64,000 nucleotides of DNA from Melocanna baccifera (Eukaryota; Streptophyta; Magnoliopsida; Poales; Poaceae), in NCBI GenBank assembly GCA_036346265.1, contig CM070700.1, positions 24,787,862 to 24,851,861 of the forward strand. The letters run 5' to 3'. A program made the position numbers and the translations under genes. This document shows, piece by piece, positions 1-10,690 of the stretch (within the stretch, counting starts at the first letter, position 1; the number at the start of each line of letters is the position of its first letter). Under the pieces are notes generated by a model, which was not told the origin of the DNA, did not search any database, and saw only the letters and a list, made by a program, of their open reading frames with translations.

Positions 1-370
1 AGCACGCCTTGAGGACAAACGGCAGGGTGAACCCATTGGGCACGATGCCTCGTCGGAGCATGCCACGGTGAAGGCAGAGCGCTCCATGGGGGCAATGGCT
101 TTTGGAGTACGCGCTGATGAGGCTGTTGTACATGAACCTGTCCAGGTCGGCAATTCTGTCGAACAGGTAGCGGGCGTAACAGAGTCCGCCATGGCAGGCG
201 CCGGCCGAGAGCGCGCAGTAGGAGATGATGAGCTGGGAGGCGACGGAGGCCACGGCGAAGGAGCCGTGGACGACGAGGTGGGCGTGGAGCTGGTTGAGAT
301 GTTGGATGGAGTGGCATTGGCGTTGGAGTTTCTGAACATGGCCGGAGGCGACAACGGCTGCAGGTAGCAT
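1..370 (-). CDS. PPR protein, N-terminal part, cut by the window edge
   Basis: The minus strand is open from an ATG at 370 to the window edge, giving about 123 residues that begin MLPAAVVASGHVQKL. A stretch reading SIQHLNQLHAHLVVHG is followed by LFDRIADLDRFMYNSLISAY and then GIVPNGFTLPFVLKAC. These are the signatures of plant PLS-class pentatricopeptide repeat proteins (LHA.L...G, YNSLI.AY, PN.FT.PFVLKAC), which bind organellar RNA and act in editing or processing. The start was chosen because the family reading frame is open only from this ATG. The C-terminal part, which would show whether it is of the E or DYW subgroup, lies outside the window. The organellar target (plastid or mitochondrion) cannot be judged reliably from this end. 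Confidence 0.85.
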   Translation of the reverse strand, partial: MLPAAVVASGHVQKLQRQCHSIQHLNQLHAHLVVHGSFAVASVASQLIISYCALSAGACHGGLCYARYLFDRIADLDRFMYNSLISAYSKSHCPHGALCLHRGMLRRGIVPNGFTLPFVLKAC

Positions 371-1006
371 CGAAGGCTAGCAGCATCGTATGATTAAAAG
401 GTAAATTACCTGGCATAGAAATTGGACAACTTAAAAAAGGCCCATATATTGCGACGGACAGCCCACCATCTCAGGTTAAGCTCAGCCCGTGGGCTTCACA
501 TAATCCTTACCTTGTTCATGGAGAAAGCTTACACAGGGGATGACCCTGTTTCTATTGGACCCTAGCCAATAGCTTTAGACTATATTTATTTAAGATGATG
601 GTATACCATAAAGTTGTTGATATGGATGATGCATATATTGACATACTTCAGAAGTCGATTAGAGAAGTGATTTTGAGAAGCTACTTAAAGAAACCGTCTC
701 ATTTATTTTGGCTTTCAGAGAAACAGAAGCCAAAAGTTGGCTTCCAGAAAAACAGAAACCAAAAGACAAAAGCTTTATACTTTTTGGGTTTTCAGCAACT
801 TTTGGTTCTCTTAGTAATTATTATTTATTAAACTAATAAGCCGTAACCTAAAAGAATAGGACTGCTTATGGTATGTGAAGCTTAAAGCCGTTTAAAATGT
901 GTTATCTCCTTAACGTGGCTTCTTCTCTTCTTCTCTTCTTTTCTTTGTATTAGGGATATCTAAAGAGCATGACCACGTGTAGCAAGCAGCACAGGCAGAA
1001 GGTAGA
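371..1006. other. Intergenic, PPR 5' side to small membrane-protein gene
   Basis: This stretch holds the upstream regions of the divergent PPR gene (-) and the small gene at 1007 (+). About 560-850 is AT-rich and contains short AGAAGCCAAAAG-type motifs in both orientations, as in the MITE-like repeats elsewhere in the window. I cannot place its ends. No coding region is recognised. Confidence 0.35.
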
Positions 1007-1287
1007 ATGAGGCTGTTCGGCAAGCACGTCTCCCCGAGGCAGGTCGCTCTGTTCGTCGCAGGGTACACACCGTCGACCCAGATGTTGCCGTGTTTCTCGT
1101 ATGGTTTCGACGTTTTCCCTCAATAGTAACATGATGCGATCTTCTATATGTGTGTATGTTTGGTAGGCTTGTGTTCTTTGGGGCGACGACGTACGACGTG
1201 CACCGGTCCATCAAGAACAACGAGCAGCCGCCGACGAGGGAGCAGATGGAAGCCCTCCAGGACTACATCAACTCCAAGAAGCATTAG
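1007..1287 (+). CDS. Small single-pass membrane protein, 58 aa, two exons
   Basis: Exon 1 is 1007-1062 and exon 2 is 1167-1287, separated by a 104-bp GT-AG intron (donor G|GTACAC, acceptor TTGGTAG|G). Together they give a 58-residue protein that begins MRLFGKHVSPRQVALF and ends EALQDYINSKKH. Residues about 11-28 are a hydrophobic segment (VALFVAGLVFFGATTY) preceded by basic residues. The C-terminal half is charged and probably helical. I recall very similar short proteins in other plants but do not know an established function, so none is assigned; a mitochondrial membrane location is only a guess from size and composition. The frame closes exactly across the intron (56 + 121 = 177 nt), which argues for a real gene too short for ordinary ORF cut-offs. 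Confidence 0.7.
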
Positions 1288-3437
1288 GACGAAAAATCAA
1301 CGCCCTCCAAGCTTGATTTGCCCCCGATATGCTGTCAAGTGTGTATTTGTCTGCAATAAGATCGGAGCAAAGGGAATTAAATCGCCCCCTTCCTGTGGAG
1401 ACTAGAGACCAAGGGGGTGCACGGCATGTATTCGACCTTATTTCCCTGAGGACCAAGTGTGTGTGTGTGTAAATGTTTATGCAAAGCTTTAGTTGGGCCT
1501 ATAAAGAGTACAGTTACGAGGATTGAGGATTTGCGTAAGGATCTTCACTGGCCACATGTCAACAAGACATCAAAAATACACTTCTTTACAACGATAAATC
1601 CTCAATTTTCCATTCCCCCCTTGACGGTGAACGGCCTAAATTCTGGCCTTATTCCCCGGGGATTTCGATTAAATCTACAGTATACACCGCTCAATTTAGG
1701 CTTGATAAGCAAATAAACTGTTCCCTTTTCTACCGACGGTCCACGGATGACTTCGTGATCGGATTAACATGCGCTCGCCGTGCCATGGGTAATTGACTCT
1801 GAGCGTTGGGTAATGGCGGCTTCGCGCGGAGGTGAGGCAGGCGGCGTGGCGGCGTACAGTGCAGCCAGACGCGCAGCCGGGCGCAAGCCAGACCGTGCAC
1901 CAAAGCGGCGAAACTGCGAGGAGCCGTCCAGCCGTAGAGCGAGTGAGCGACGGGACGTGCGGTGCGGCGGGCGGCAGCGGGGCTGGGGAACGACGGTGTT
2001 CGAGATTGCCGGGGCGGGCGGTGCCGCGTTGGTGAGCAGGCCGTCTGGCGTCGCGTGGGATTAGGACTGGACCGGCTGGTGACTGACCAGATTGGGCCTA
2101 AATAGGGATTGGACCTGGACTGGAGTTTTGGGCCTATTTGTTTCTGTGCTATGGCTTGTGATTTTTAATTGCTCATATGAGTACGAAGAGATAGAGATTT
2201 GCATGGTATTTTGATCGATATAAATAAAGTTGTTATAATATATATTATAATCAATTTGTAGATTTTATCTTAAAATGATGTTATAAAAAACTGACTTTTA
2301 AAAGCTGCTAAAAGAGCATCTTTTGTGTTGCGGTTTCGCCGTCTCGCCCGCTCAGAGGGCTGGCAACGGAGCCCGATCCTCAGAAAATTTTCTCGAGAGA
2401 CCACGAAATCTCAGAAATGGTTGCTAGTACATGTCGGTGTGATTCCTCTGCTGCTCTTTCATAAGCAGTTCGTACCACTAGGCATCCTCTCCCAGTTCCC
2501 ACCACCATCTTGCGATGTGCGGACACGAACGTTTTGCGGCTGTCTTTCGCACGCAATCGGAACTGCCGAAGCATATCAAGTGTGAGCCGTCCCTTCCACA
2601 GGTTCTCTTCTGTAAGCTATTTCGTCAGCAAGGAATAAAATTCATCTTACAAAGTATTATCCCCTTAACCAAACCTTGGGCGGCGATTCCAGCCTAGTTT
2701 GTGGCCTTTTGCACAACAGTAGGCCGTTCTAACAAGCTCAATTGTCAATTTGTTCTGACTTCTAAATTATGGTTATTTATCTCTCCGTTGTTAATCTTAC
2801 AGATATATGAACTATGGCATGTATAAGGGGTACGTCCTTCGTTTCCATATGCTCAGATTACAGTAGGAAGAACGAATAGAACATCACCATTAATTTCCAC
2901 CATGCTGCACATGGTTTGCTGTTCCGATATTTTAGTGTGAGAGCACCTGCGTCATCCAGCTAGTCACCCTAGCGAATTAGGCAAATATGGTTCAAGATTT
3001 TGGTGAGCTCATGTTATGATCCTTGCAACAGCAGACGATGCCATCTGTACTTGTATTCAAAATTGCTATTTTTGACTCATCGATTGGAGATCTTTATGGG
3101 CTACCTAACCTTACAGCTATGCTGCTAAGGATAGTATTTCATATAGAGTTGTAGATCAGTACGTTGCTATTTTCAGCAGCTAGCTCACCAGTTGAAGCAA
3201 TGAGTGACAGTGTGATGTAAGACACCTACCTAAACAAGAAGGTCATCCACTTCTCTGTTTTATTTCACTTCTACCCTACACATTTCTAGTATACATATTT
3301 GCAGTACTTTGCACATGGCAAGACTTGCGTAGTGCAAGGTTCTAACAACACCACCACATGCAGATCATGTGGCCTGAGCAGAAATCTGTACTGTACATCA
3401 CTGTTATGTAAGTACCCTGCGACTAAATCAGGCTGAC
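1288..3437. other. Intergenic: 3' region of small gene, GC-rich patch, MITE-like repeat
   Basis: The 3' flank of the small gene comes first. About 1790-2060 is a GC-rich patch with open frames but no recognisable protein. About 2120-2320 is AT-rich and ends in the motif AGATTTTATCTTAAAATGATG, which recurs in related form near 32.6, 36.5, 60.5 and 63.4 kb and marks a dispersed non-autonomous DNA transposon family. From 2330 to 3437 I see no gene apart from the likely 3' UTR of PSY3 at the right end. Confidence 0.4.
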
Positions 3438-6400
3438 CTAGTGACCACCACTCTCTGTTAGGCTGGAGTAGTGGCTCTGCGAAGAGGGAAGCATCAGTGA
3501 TCTCAAGTATGCCTTAGGCAGTGCCACCAGCTTCTTTGCCTTGGGAACATAGGCCCTCTTGGTGAAGTTGTTGTAATCGTTCGCCTCGATCTCATCAAGT
3601 ATTTGCCGGTACAGAAGTAGAGAAGCCCACACCTGCAACAGTAATCAGCGATCGACTTGATTTTACATGTTGTTAATCTGAAACGACGTTGCGTAACACT
3701 GAAAAAAGGATCAGAGAAAGATATAGAGTCATGTCTCACCGGCCATCGGCTCTCCTGATTGAGCTCGGTCGCGCCTTCCTCGGCCTGTCGGAAGAACGCT
3801 CTTGCTCTCGTGATCTGACCTTTTATGAAGCTTCTCCATTTGTCGGTGACACGGCCGTTGAAGATGTCGTCTTCAGAGAGCCCGGCCATCTCGAGCTCGT
3901 CCTGTGGGAGATAGATCCTGCCCCTTCTTGCACTGTTAACAAGCAAGACAACACGCAATGACACTGACATCAGAAATTACAGTGACATCTGAAACAACAC
4001 AAACGATAGGATTTATCAAGACAAGACTTACTCCTCCCCGACGTCCCTGAGTATGTTGGTGAGCTGGTTTGCAAGGCCGAGAGCCAGCGCCCCGTTGTAG
4101 ACTGTCTCGGTCTTCGCCTTGGAGTCCGGCGAGATGCCCATGACCGGCACCGTCATCAGCCCGACGGTTCCGGCGACGTAGTAGCAGTAGAGGTAGAGCT
4201 CGTCGAAGCTCCTGTACCGGGACTTCTTCAGGTCCATGCGCATACCCTCAATCATGTCCCTGAACGGCTGCGCACACAGTAAGAGCAAATTGTTCATACG
4301 AAAAGGAAGAGAAGGGAAGATCCTAATATATGATTTTGACACGCTCATGGACATGCCTGGACGTCGACAGGGAACCTGCCGACGGTGTCGGCCAGGGCAG
4401 CGTCGAGCATGTCGTACGGGCGTCCGGAGAAGATGTCCTCCAGCCTCGATTCCCATCGGTCCAACGCCAAGGCCGAGATGTGGGAGGCGTTCGGGCCGTC
4501 GACGAGCTCGTCCGTTCTCCTGCACCACACTGAACATGCATGCATGGAACCACATCAATGATCAATGAGAACTCTTATTGATTTACGCCATGCTCCAAAT
4601 GGCTTTGGTTTCTAGCTTAGTCATAAACCACTTAAAACACATCGGCTTCTTTATTTTATTTTTTTTGCTTTTTTACTATTATTCCTTTGTATTATTCGTG
4701 ACGATATAACGGTTTTATTTTCATTTTTTTCTCATTTTTTGACTCTAAAAAAAGCTAACAGCTTGTAGCCAGAAGCCAATGGCCGAAGCAAGAAACCAGG
4801 GCTTTTTAACCGATCGGAGCAGCCCCTTAATTATAGTGAACATAAGCTAAATTTTACAGTAGTTAATTAGGCACGGTATGTAACCGGATGACGGTAAAAT
4901 GACCATGCTGCATTGGATTTGGATGGCAACATCAGCATGTACAATTGCCACATGTCCTGTGCTACAACGACACGGCTCTCGTAGCATAGTCGTTTACCAG
5001 TGTGGACAATGAAAGGAACCTGCGCTGCGACGACTGTGAAGTTCGAAGGACACAAACACAAGGCTACAAATTATAGCTCGCATACATCAATGTACAGAGG
5101 CCGTGGGGCTTACCGTATATTGCCCAGATTGCCCTTCTCCTCTCCGGGGTCATCAGCTGTGTCGCTGCAAGAAAACAACGGCCACAGCTTACACTTGTGC
5201 CATGGAAAGAACAAGGACTAAGGAACCTGACATCTCGGTCCTCATGCGGTGATCAAAACTCCTGATGTCTAGTATATATTACGCATACGTAAGTACATTG
5301 TAGTAGAAATTTTATAAGATCGTAGATTTATCTCTGATCTTCATTTGTTTAGATGTGTACTAATAAGATACACTCATGTGTGGTGTATGTCCGTGGTGAT
5401 GTGTTCTAGTCTTTGTTGTAATATAAAAAAACTACTGACAACGTAGTGTGGTCTACTGCTGCTGCGTCTGAGTTTTTGCCCAGACACGTCGTCATTTTAC
5501 AATTATCGTACCCATGCGAAGCCATTTTTACCCTAATCGACATGCTATCGTTTTACAACTATGGAATGCTAATAGCTCTGCTCTAACAGCTTCAGCTTCT
5601 AGTTTTGTAATTTTATTTTTTTGTTTTTTGTTTTTTCTTTTATTCCTTTATATTATCTATGATGATATAATTTTTAAATTTAATTATGTAGGAAAACTAA
5701 TAATAACTATAGTGTATTTTTAATCACTTCAGTTTAAAAATAACCTAGAAGATTGGACTTATAACCACTTTGGAGCATTACCTTACGCAGCGCACTACTC
5801 CCTACTACCACACCATGGGAACAAGTGGGAAATGGGTGATGGATAATTGAAGCTTATGCAAAGAATATTACTGGTACCATCTTTTACTTTTCTCTCGTAG
5901 TGGCGAGTTGGCGACAACAGCACTACTAGTGAGATAAAAAAAAACGCAAATCAAGCTAGAAGTACACATGTACCTCGAACAAAGTTAAAAGTTTGTCATG
6001 AACATTATCAAAACCAGGAGTATTCAAAACTAGAAGACTAGAAGTAGACATGTACCTCGAACAAAGTTAAAAGTTTGTCACGAACATTATCGAAACCACA
6101 AGCTAGTGGAGTATTCAAAACAACCAAAAAAACTAGTAGAAAATTTTACCCAAGTAGAACGTCTTCGCGTACTCCTTGCAAACCTCACCGCAACGATCGA
6201 AGGCCGCCTCCAGCCCGCCGGTCTTCCGCTCCCGCTCGGCGAGCTGTATCGCCCTCGGCGTCCGAGGCGCCGCCGCGAGCGCCGCCTGCTTCAGCACGAC
6301 TTGGTGCACCCTTTGCTCGGACGGCACGGCCAGCGCGTCCCCTGGCGCCGGGGCCGCGACCAGGCTCGGCAGCGCGGGCGCGGGAGCGGGCGCGATGCCA

Positions 6401-6585
6401 CTCCACGGCTCGACTTCCAGGCAGCCAATGGGCTTGGAACCGGCGCGCACGGAGCACGGCGCCGGGCTACCTCGCCTCCCGTCCTTGGCCAGGAACGTCA
6501 CCGTGTGTCTCCCCACGTCCAAGAACCAGCCGTGCTGCCGCCGAGCGCACGCCGGCGACTTCACTGCGCGGTTGGTGGAAAGCAT
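3438..6585 (-). CDS. PSY3: Phytoene synthase 3, complete, six exons, 427 aa
   Basis: Exons on the minus strand: 6150-6585, 5114-5164, 4357-4529, 4032-4267, 3740-3932 and 3438-3632. The frame is open throughout and gives 427 residues. The enzyme condenses two geranylgeranyl diphosphates to phytoene in the plastid, the committed step to carotenoids and abscisic acid. Residues 1-90 form a transit-peptide-like leader (MLSTNRAVKSPAC...). The two Asp-rich substrate/Mg sites are intact: DELVD at 169-173 and DVGED at 295-299. PFRDMIEGMRMDLKKSRYRS and the C-terminal ILDEIEANDYNNFTKRAY are typical. The leader, the YLATQLMTPERRR junction and the C-terminus (LRSLMLPSS) match the grass PSY3 paralogue as I remember it, rather than PSY1 or PSY2. 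Grass PSY3 is linked in the literature to root ABA supply under drought and salt. Intron 3 has a GC donor (see separate entry). The start is the only in-frame ATG of the leader. Confidence 0.95.
4268..4356 (-). other. PSY3 intron 3, non-canonical GC-AG
   Basis: Exon 3 ends ...GTCGACGTCCAG and the next bases are GCATGT. Exon 4 begins CCGTTCAGG after a normal CAG acceptor. The nearest GT lies 4 nt further on and would break the frame, so the conserved VDVQ-PFRDM junction requires the GC donor. The intron is 89 bp. Confidence 0.8.
4590..4815. repeat. MITE-like insertion in PSY3 intron 2
   Basis: This AT-rich stretch has near-inverted ends: GGCTTTGGTTTCTAGCTT on the left and GCCAATGGCCGAAGCAAG on the right. 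Its interior matches the copies at about 5555-5790, 12680-13000 and 33830-34120. The boundaries are approximate and no target duplication was fixed. It lies in the 584-bp intron between exons 2 and 3 of PSY3. Confidence 0.45.
5555..5790. repeat. MITE-like insertion in PSY3 intron 1
   Basis: This is the same dispersed family as at 4590-4815, in the same orientation, sharing TTTTATTCCTTTATATTAT-type interior sequence and an AGCTTCAGCTTCTAG end. It lies in the 985-bp first intron of PSY3. The ends are approximate. Confidence 0.4.
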
Positions 6586-6644
6586 GGCTGACGCGCGGGA
6601 AGGACGTACTTGGAGAGATCGATCACAATGGACGAGCTGGTGGT

Positions 6645-6651
6645 ACTTATA
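6645..6651 (-). promoter_or_regulatory. TATA box of PSY3
   Basis: On the minus strand GTGCTATAAGTACC lies 60 bp upstream of the PSY3 start codon. This implies transcription starting near 6615-6620 and a 5' UTR of about 35 nt. No other TATA-like element lies closer to the ATG. Confidence 0.6.
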
Positions 6652-6701
6652 GCACGGTACGGTGTTACTACAGGCAGTGATGGGCAGATCACAGGCAAGG
6701 C

Positions 6702-6724
6702 CAGAGAGAGAGAGAGAGAGAGAG
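6702..6724. repeat. (GA)n microsatellite in the PSY3 promoter
   Basis: A perfect run of about 11 GA units lies some 120 bp upstream of the PSY3 start codon. On the coding strand it reads CT, a composition often found near grass transcription starts. Confidence 0.85.
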
Positions 6725-7157
6725 TGAAGCAAGAAACGGACCTTGGTTTGCTGCTGCAAGCAGAGCTGGTCTGAAACTCGCGCGTGCGTGCTCCCGCTTG
6801 GCACACGTTAGTACAAGGCAGGCGCTTGAAAGCGATCGGTATCGCAGCACAAAACGATCGAGTTTTTGTTCAGTTTTCTCTCTCCTCTGCGGCAGGTGGC
6901 CACCGGCTTCAACAATTAACCACCCGGGAAGCTCCAAATCGCGATTTCCGACGAGTGATGGCTCTTTCGGATGCAAGGAACCCGGAGGCCCACGAGTGCA
7001 GATAGCTAGGCTAGCTCCAGTGGTGCGTGGTGGATGCAGCTGTTGTTTTGTGTGCATCAGTGCTCCTGCTCGCTACTCCGTGGCGGCCCTTTTGTAGTGT
7101 GGCAGGTTGGCAGGGGGGCACTCTTCCGAGATTACCACTTAGCCAGGGACCTAGGAC

Positions 7158-7672
7158 TGGGATGTAAATAAAATAGATAATTTTCATCTGATCAATCGAT
7201 CAAAGGTTTGCAGAATGAATATGGAAAAGGTAAATAGGTATCCGACACTATCCGTGTTCGAATCTGACTCCGAGGAAAAAATATGAAATATGATACGGGA
7301 TGAGTGATATCCATCTGTATATATCCGTATGTCAAGTGATATGAGGAATCTGTTGTGACTTTATTTAGGAATAAGATAACATATAGCTAGATTATCACAT
7401 CTAAATATGCAGATAATACTGAGTGATCTTACTTCGATATCTCGGTGATTAATCTCACTGTGTTCACTTAGATCACACCCTACTGTCCAATATCCTGTGT
7501 AAAGTAGTGAAAAAATTCCGTCCGACTGACTGTCCGAAATTTTACGGAACGAATACGGAATAAAAAAATAAATATTCGATATTATTTATATTTGATTCGA
7601 TTTTAATAAAAAAAATACAGAATAAAATATATGATAAACAATACAGCTATATCCATTTCGATTGCGCCTTTA
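7158..7672. mobile_element. hAT-family non-autonomous element, copy A
   Basis: The element starts TGGGATGTAAATAAA and ends GATTGCGCCTTTA. It is flanked by CCTAGGAC (7150-7157) and CCCAGGAC (7673-7680), an 8-bp target duplication with one mismatch, as expected for hAT. Its interior (TATCCGTATGTCAAGTGATAT, TCCGACTGACTGTCCG) is shared with the copies at 12140-12589 and 53856-54369. The subterminal CCG-rich motifs resemble those of Ac-type hAT elements. There is no transposase. Confidence 0.75.
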
Positions 7673-8062
7673 CCCAGGACAGACTCTGCTCTGCGGGAGA
7701 AACGGAAGTGAAAAAAAAGGTCAGAAACCATGGAATCCAAAGCTCGGCTGTTGTACTGATGGATGCCCATTTTTCTGCCTCGACAGATGAGTCTGCGAGT
7801 GCTTATCTGTCTAACAAGTGCTACTAGCACGTAGGAGTACTAACACTTATCTGTCTAACAAATGCTACTAGCAAGTAGGAGTACTAATAGGACAGATTGT
7901 TTAGTGAAAATGCTTGTCGTTCGATCTCGATTTGTCCTAAGAAAGACGGTCCGGAATTAGCGACTTCAGATATGACCAGTGTCGTCTTTAGTAGAAAAGC
8001 ACCATAATCTTGAACAAGACTATACGCTAGTCCAGAAGTGTTAAAAAAACGAATTTTACATC
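7673..8062. other. Intergenic, no gene seen
   Basis: A short direct repeat is present: GCACTTGTTAGACAGATAAG-like sequence near 7800-7830 recurs at about 7845-7885 (ACTTATCTGTCTAACAAATGCTACTAGCA). No coding region or transposon end is recognised. Confidence 0.4.
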
Positions 8063-10690
8063 TGACAAGGATATAACAATATTCTATTTATTACGTCATT
8101 ATATTATTTGAGTATATTTCTTAATAATAAGAGAAAATTTTCATAGAATAATCATAAGTTTTACTGTGACTACTTTATAATCGTAAGTTCTGCTACAACT
8201 TTCTAATTATTCTCCTATATTCGACTAACCTACTCTCACAACGGATCTGTCTGATAAGGCAGTTAGAACGCGCGTTTATACTCAACAACCATACACGATC
8301 TCTCTCTCTCTCTCTCTGATAATAACCGTCCTACAGCGAACGACTACCCATGTCTCTCTGACAATAACCACCACCCAGCGGTTAACTACCGAAGTGTCAA
8401 TGCGTCTTCTGACAAGAAACAACTATCGCCACTTTGTCACCGATATAATGGTTGATGTTGGAGAAGAAGGGGGAGGACAATCAATTCTGGAACGAGGGCT
8501 AAACTTTTCACACTATTTATACTTGTAAACTTTTTCTTAGTAATAGCAACACAAGACGTAGAATTATTATTCTTTCAAAAGAAGATCCGAACCTATATAA
8601 AAAATTATTGTATTTTTACTCTGTATGACCATACAAGGGTCTTAAGAAAGGAAGAATAATATTTAGTCGTAAATTTTCCTATAACTATCTAGTCATAAGT
8701 TTTTCTATGACTATCTAGTCATAAATTCTTCTACAGATGTACAGTCTTAAAGGGCAATATTAGTCTTTCAATTACCTTTAGACATTTTTCTCTTTTTCGG
8801 TGGATACATCCACCAAAATACGAGGTGCCTCTGCTTCTAGCGATGAAGCCTTCTCACAGATATTCCTGACTCGGGAGTCAATCTCCTTTAAATCAAGATC
8901 TGATTTATTTAAACCGAGAGGTTAGTATACAATACTCAGAATTTAAATCTACCACTATGGGTATGACTATACATACCAGTTCTTAATCTCTAATAGCATC
9001 AGCTGCTCCCGAGTATATCCACATGGGATGAACTCGTCTCTTCAAGGGTGATGCGATGGGTGGTGTAGAAATTCACTACGTACCATCTCGTAAGTCTTTT
9101 ATCTCTTAGCTCCTTGATAGTTGAGATGTAAGGAACAATCCCGGTAATGTGCTTGGGGACTGAATTACAGGACGGATTCTTTTCGGTAGCCTTCCCCATA
9201 AAGAAAATATTGTCTTCACTAGTGGTCTCCCAGTAGAATCATCTCTTCTTCCACCCTAGGCATGACAACCGGGTGAACATCGGGATATACGCCTCCGACT
9301 TCCCGACATGGAGCTTCAATTCATAGCTCTCAGCGATTCTAGTTTGATGGCTCATCTGATAATAATACCGGAAGAGCTCCAGATCTGGAGAGATTCCCAA
9401 ATATGCTTTGCAGAGATACATGAATACACTCAACATTGTAATTGAGTTGGAAACCAGATTCACCAATTCAACCCCGAAGTACTCGAGCACCACTGTGAGA
9501 AAGAGATGAGCAAGGAGACAAAAGCCGCACTCACAAAAGGCTTGGAACACCGAGATTTGTCAAATATCCTCCTATGGCCAATGTTGTCCGGTGGCTTCAA
9601 TCCACTTAACGAACTTCCACGGAGGGATCTTCTTAGCCTCTTCCAAAGCCTTTCTCTTGGATCTATCCATCTCTAGTATCGCCCAGTTGGATGAGGACTT
9701 TGTCATGTTCCCGACTAGATAATTTGAATCTAAAGAAATGTTGAAGGAGGAAGACGACTTGTTCATCGAAAAACACAAGGAGAAAAAGAAGCAATTGAGA
9801 AAAGTAAAGCTGAAAAGTAACACAAAAATAACCTTTTTATCGAAGCGTCAAGTACTCGTCTTGGAAATTAAACGAATTTATCAGGAAACGAATGGGCGGA
9901 CAGAGTTATGAGAAGTAATTAAAATTTTCTTTGAAGTTTGTTTGTCTTCATAACTCAAACAAAATTACCTTTCTGTCCAAGTGCACTCCTGGTCGAGAAT
10001 CAAAAGAATAATGTTTTCGATCATCTACACTCCACTTGTTCGAGTAAGTTATTTTCATTTTAAGTTGGGGGCTAGATGACGATGATATAATAATTCTCTA
10101 TTTATTATGTCATCATATTCTTTGAATATATCTCTTAATGATAAGGAGAAATTTAGTAGAGTAGTCATAAGTCTTACTACGACTACTCTGTAGTCATAAG
10201 TTTTGCTACGACTATCTAGTCGTAAGATCTGTTATGACTATCTAGTTGTAAGTTATGCTACGACTTTCTAATTATTCTCCGATGTCCGACTAACCTATCC
10301 TCACAACGGCTTTGTTTGACAAGACAGTTAGAACGTGTGTTTATACTTAATAACCGTACACGATCTTTCTCTCTTTCTGGCAACAACCGTTCTACAGTGA
10401 ACAACTGCCCACATCTTTCTGACAATAACCATCATTCAGCGGTTAACTCCCGAAGTATCAAGGCGTTTTCTGGCATGAAACAATTGTCGCCACTTCATCG
10501 CCGATATAAGGGTTGATGTTGGAGATGGAAGAGGAGAACAATCAATTCTAGAATGAGGGACTTTTTGCACTATTCATACTTGTAAACTTTTTCTTAGTAA
10601 TAGTAATACAGGATGTAGGGTTGTTATTCTCCTGAGAAGACCTGAACTCGTATAAAAATTTCTAAGTTTTTACTCTACATAATCATACGA
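8063..10690 (+). mobile_element. Collapsed Ty3/Gypsy element (Tat-type) with two LTRs
   Basis: Two direct repeats of about 600 bp, left about 8063-8650 and right about 10077-10690, share their whole length. Shared landmarks include TTCTAATTATTCTCC, GGTTGATGTTGGAGA and ACTTGTAAACTTTTTCTTAGTAA. The right copy starts TGACGATG just after AAGTTGGGGGCTAGA, a good polypurine tract, so the element points to the right. Only about 1.4 kb of interior remains and no gag or pol is left. The interior carries antisense frames (see 8999-9823). The LTRs have diverged visibly, so the insertion is not recent. The LTR 3' ends are approximate because no clean target duplication was found. Confidence 0.75.
8999..9823 (-). 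pseudogene. Antisense ORF remnant of a Tat-type Gypsy element
   Basis: Three open pieces lie at 9572-9823, 9239-9550 and 8999-9199, broken by stops and shifts. The middle piece includes LEYFGVELVNLVSNSITMLS and LCKAYLGISPDLELFRYYYQ, the pattern of the plant family annotated as 'putative gypsy type transposon' (PF04195-like). Tat-lineage elements such as Grande and Retand are known to carry an extra ORF in antisense orientation near the 3' LTR, which is the arrangement here. The match was made by eye from the conserved pattern, without a database search. Confidence 0.6.

Noticed and set aside
6133..6804. 223-residue open frame starting upstream of PSY3 exon 1
   Set aside because: Its first 73 codons lie in the promoter and TATA region. 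The conserved leader begins at the ATG at 6585, and the far end runs into intron 1.
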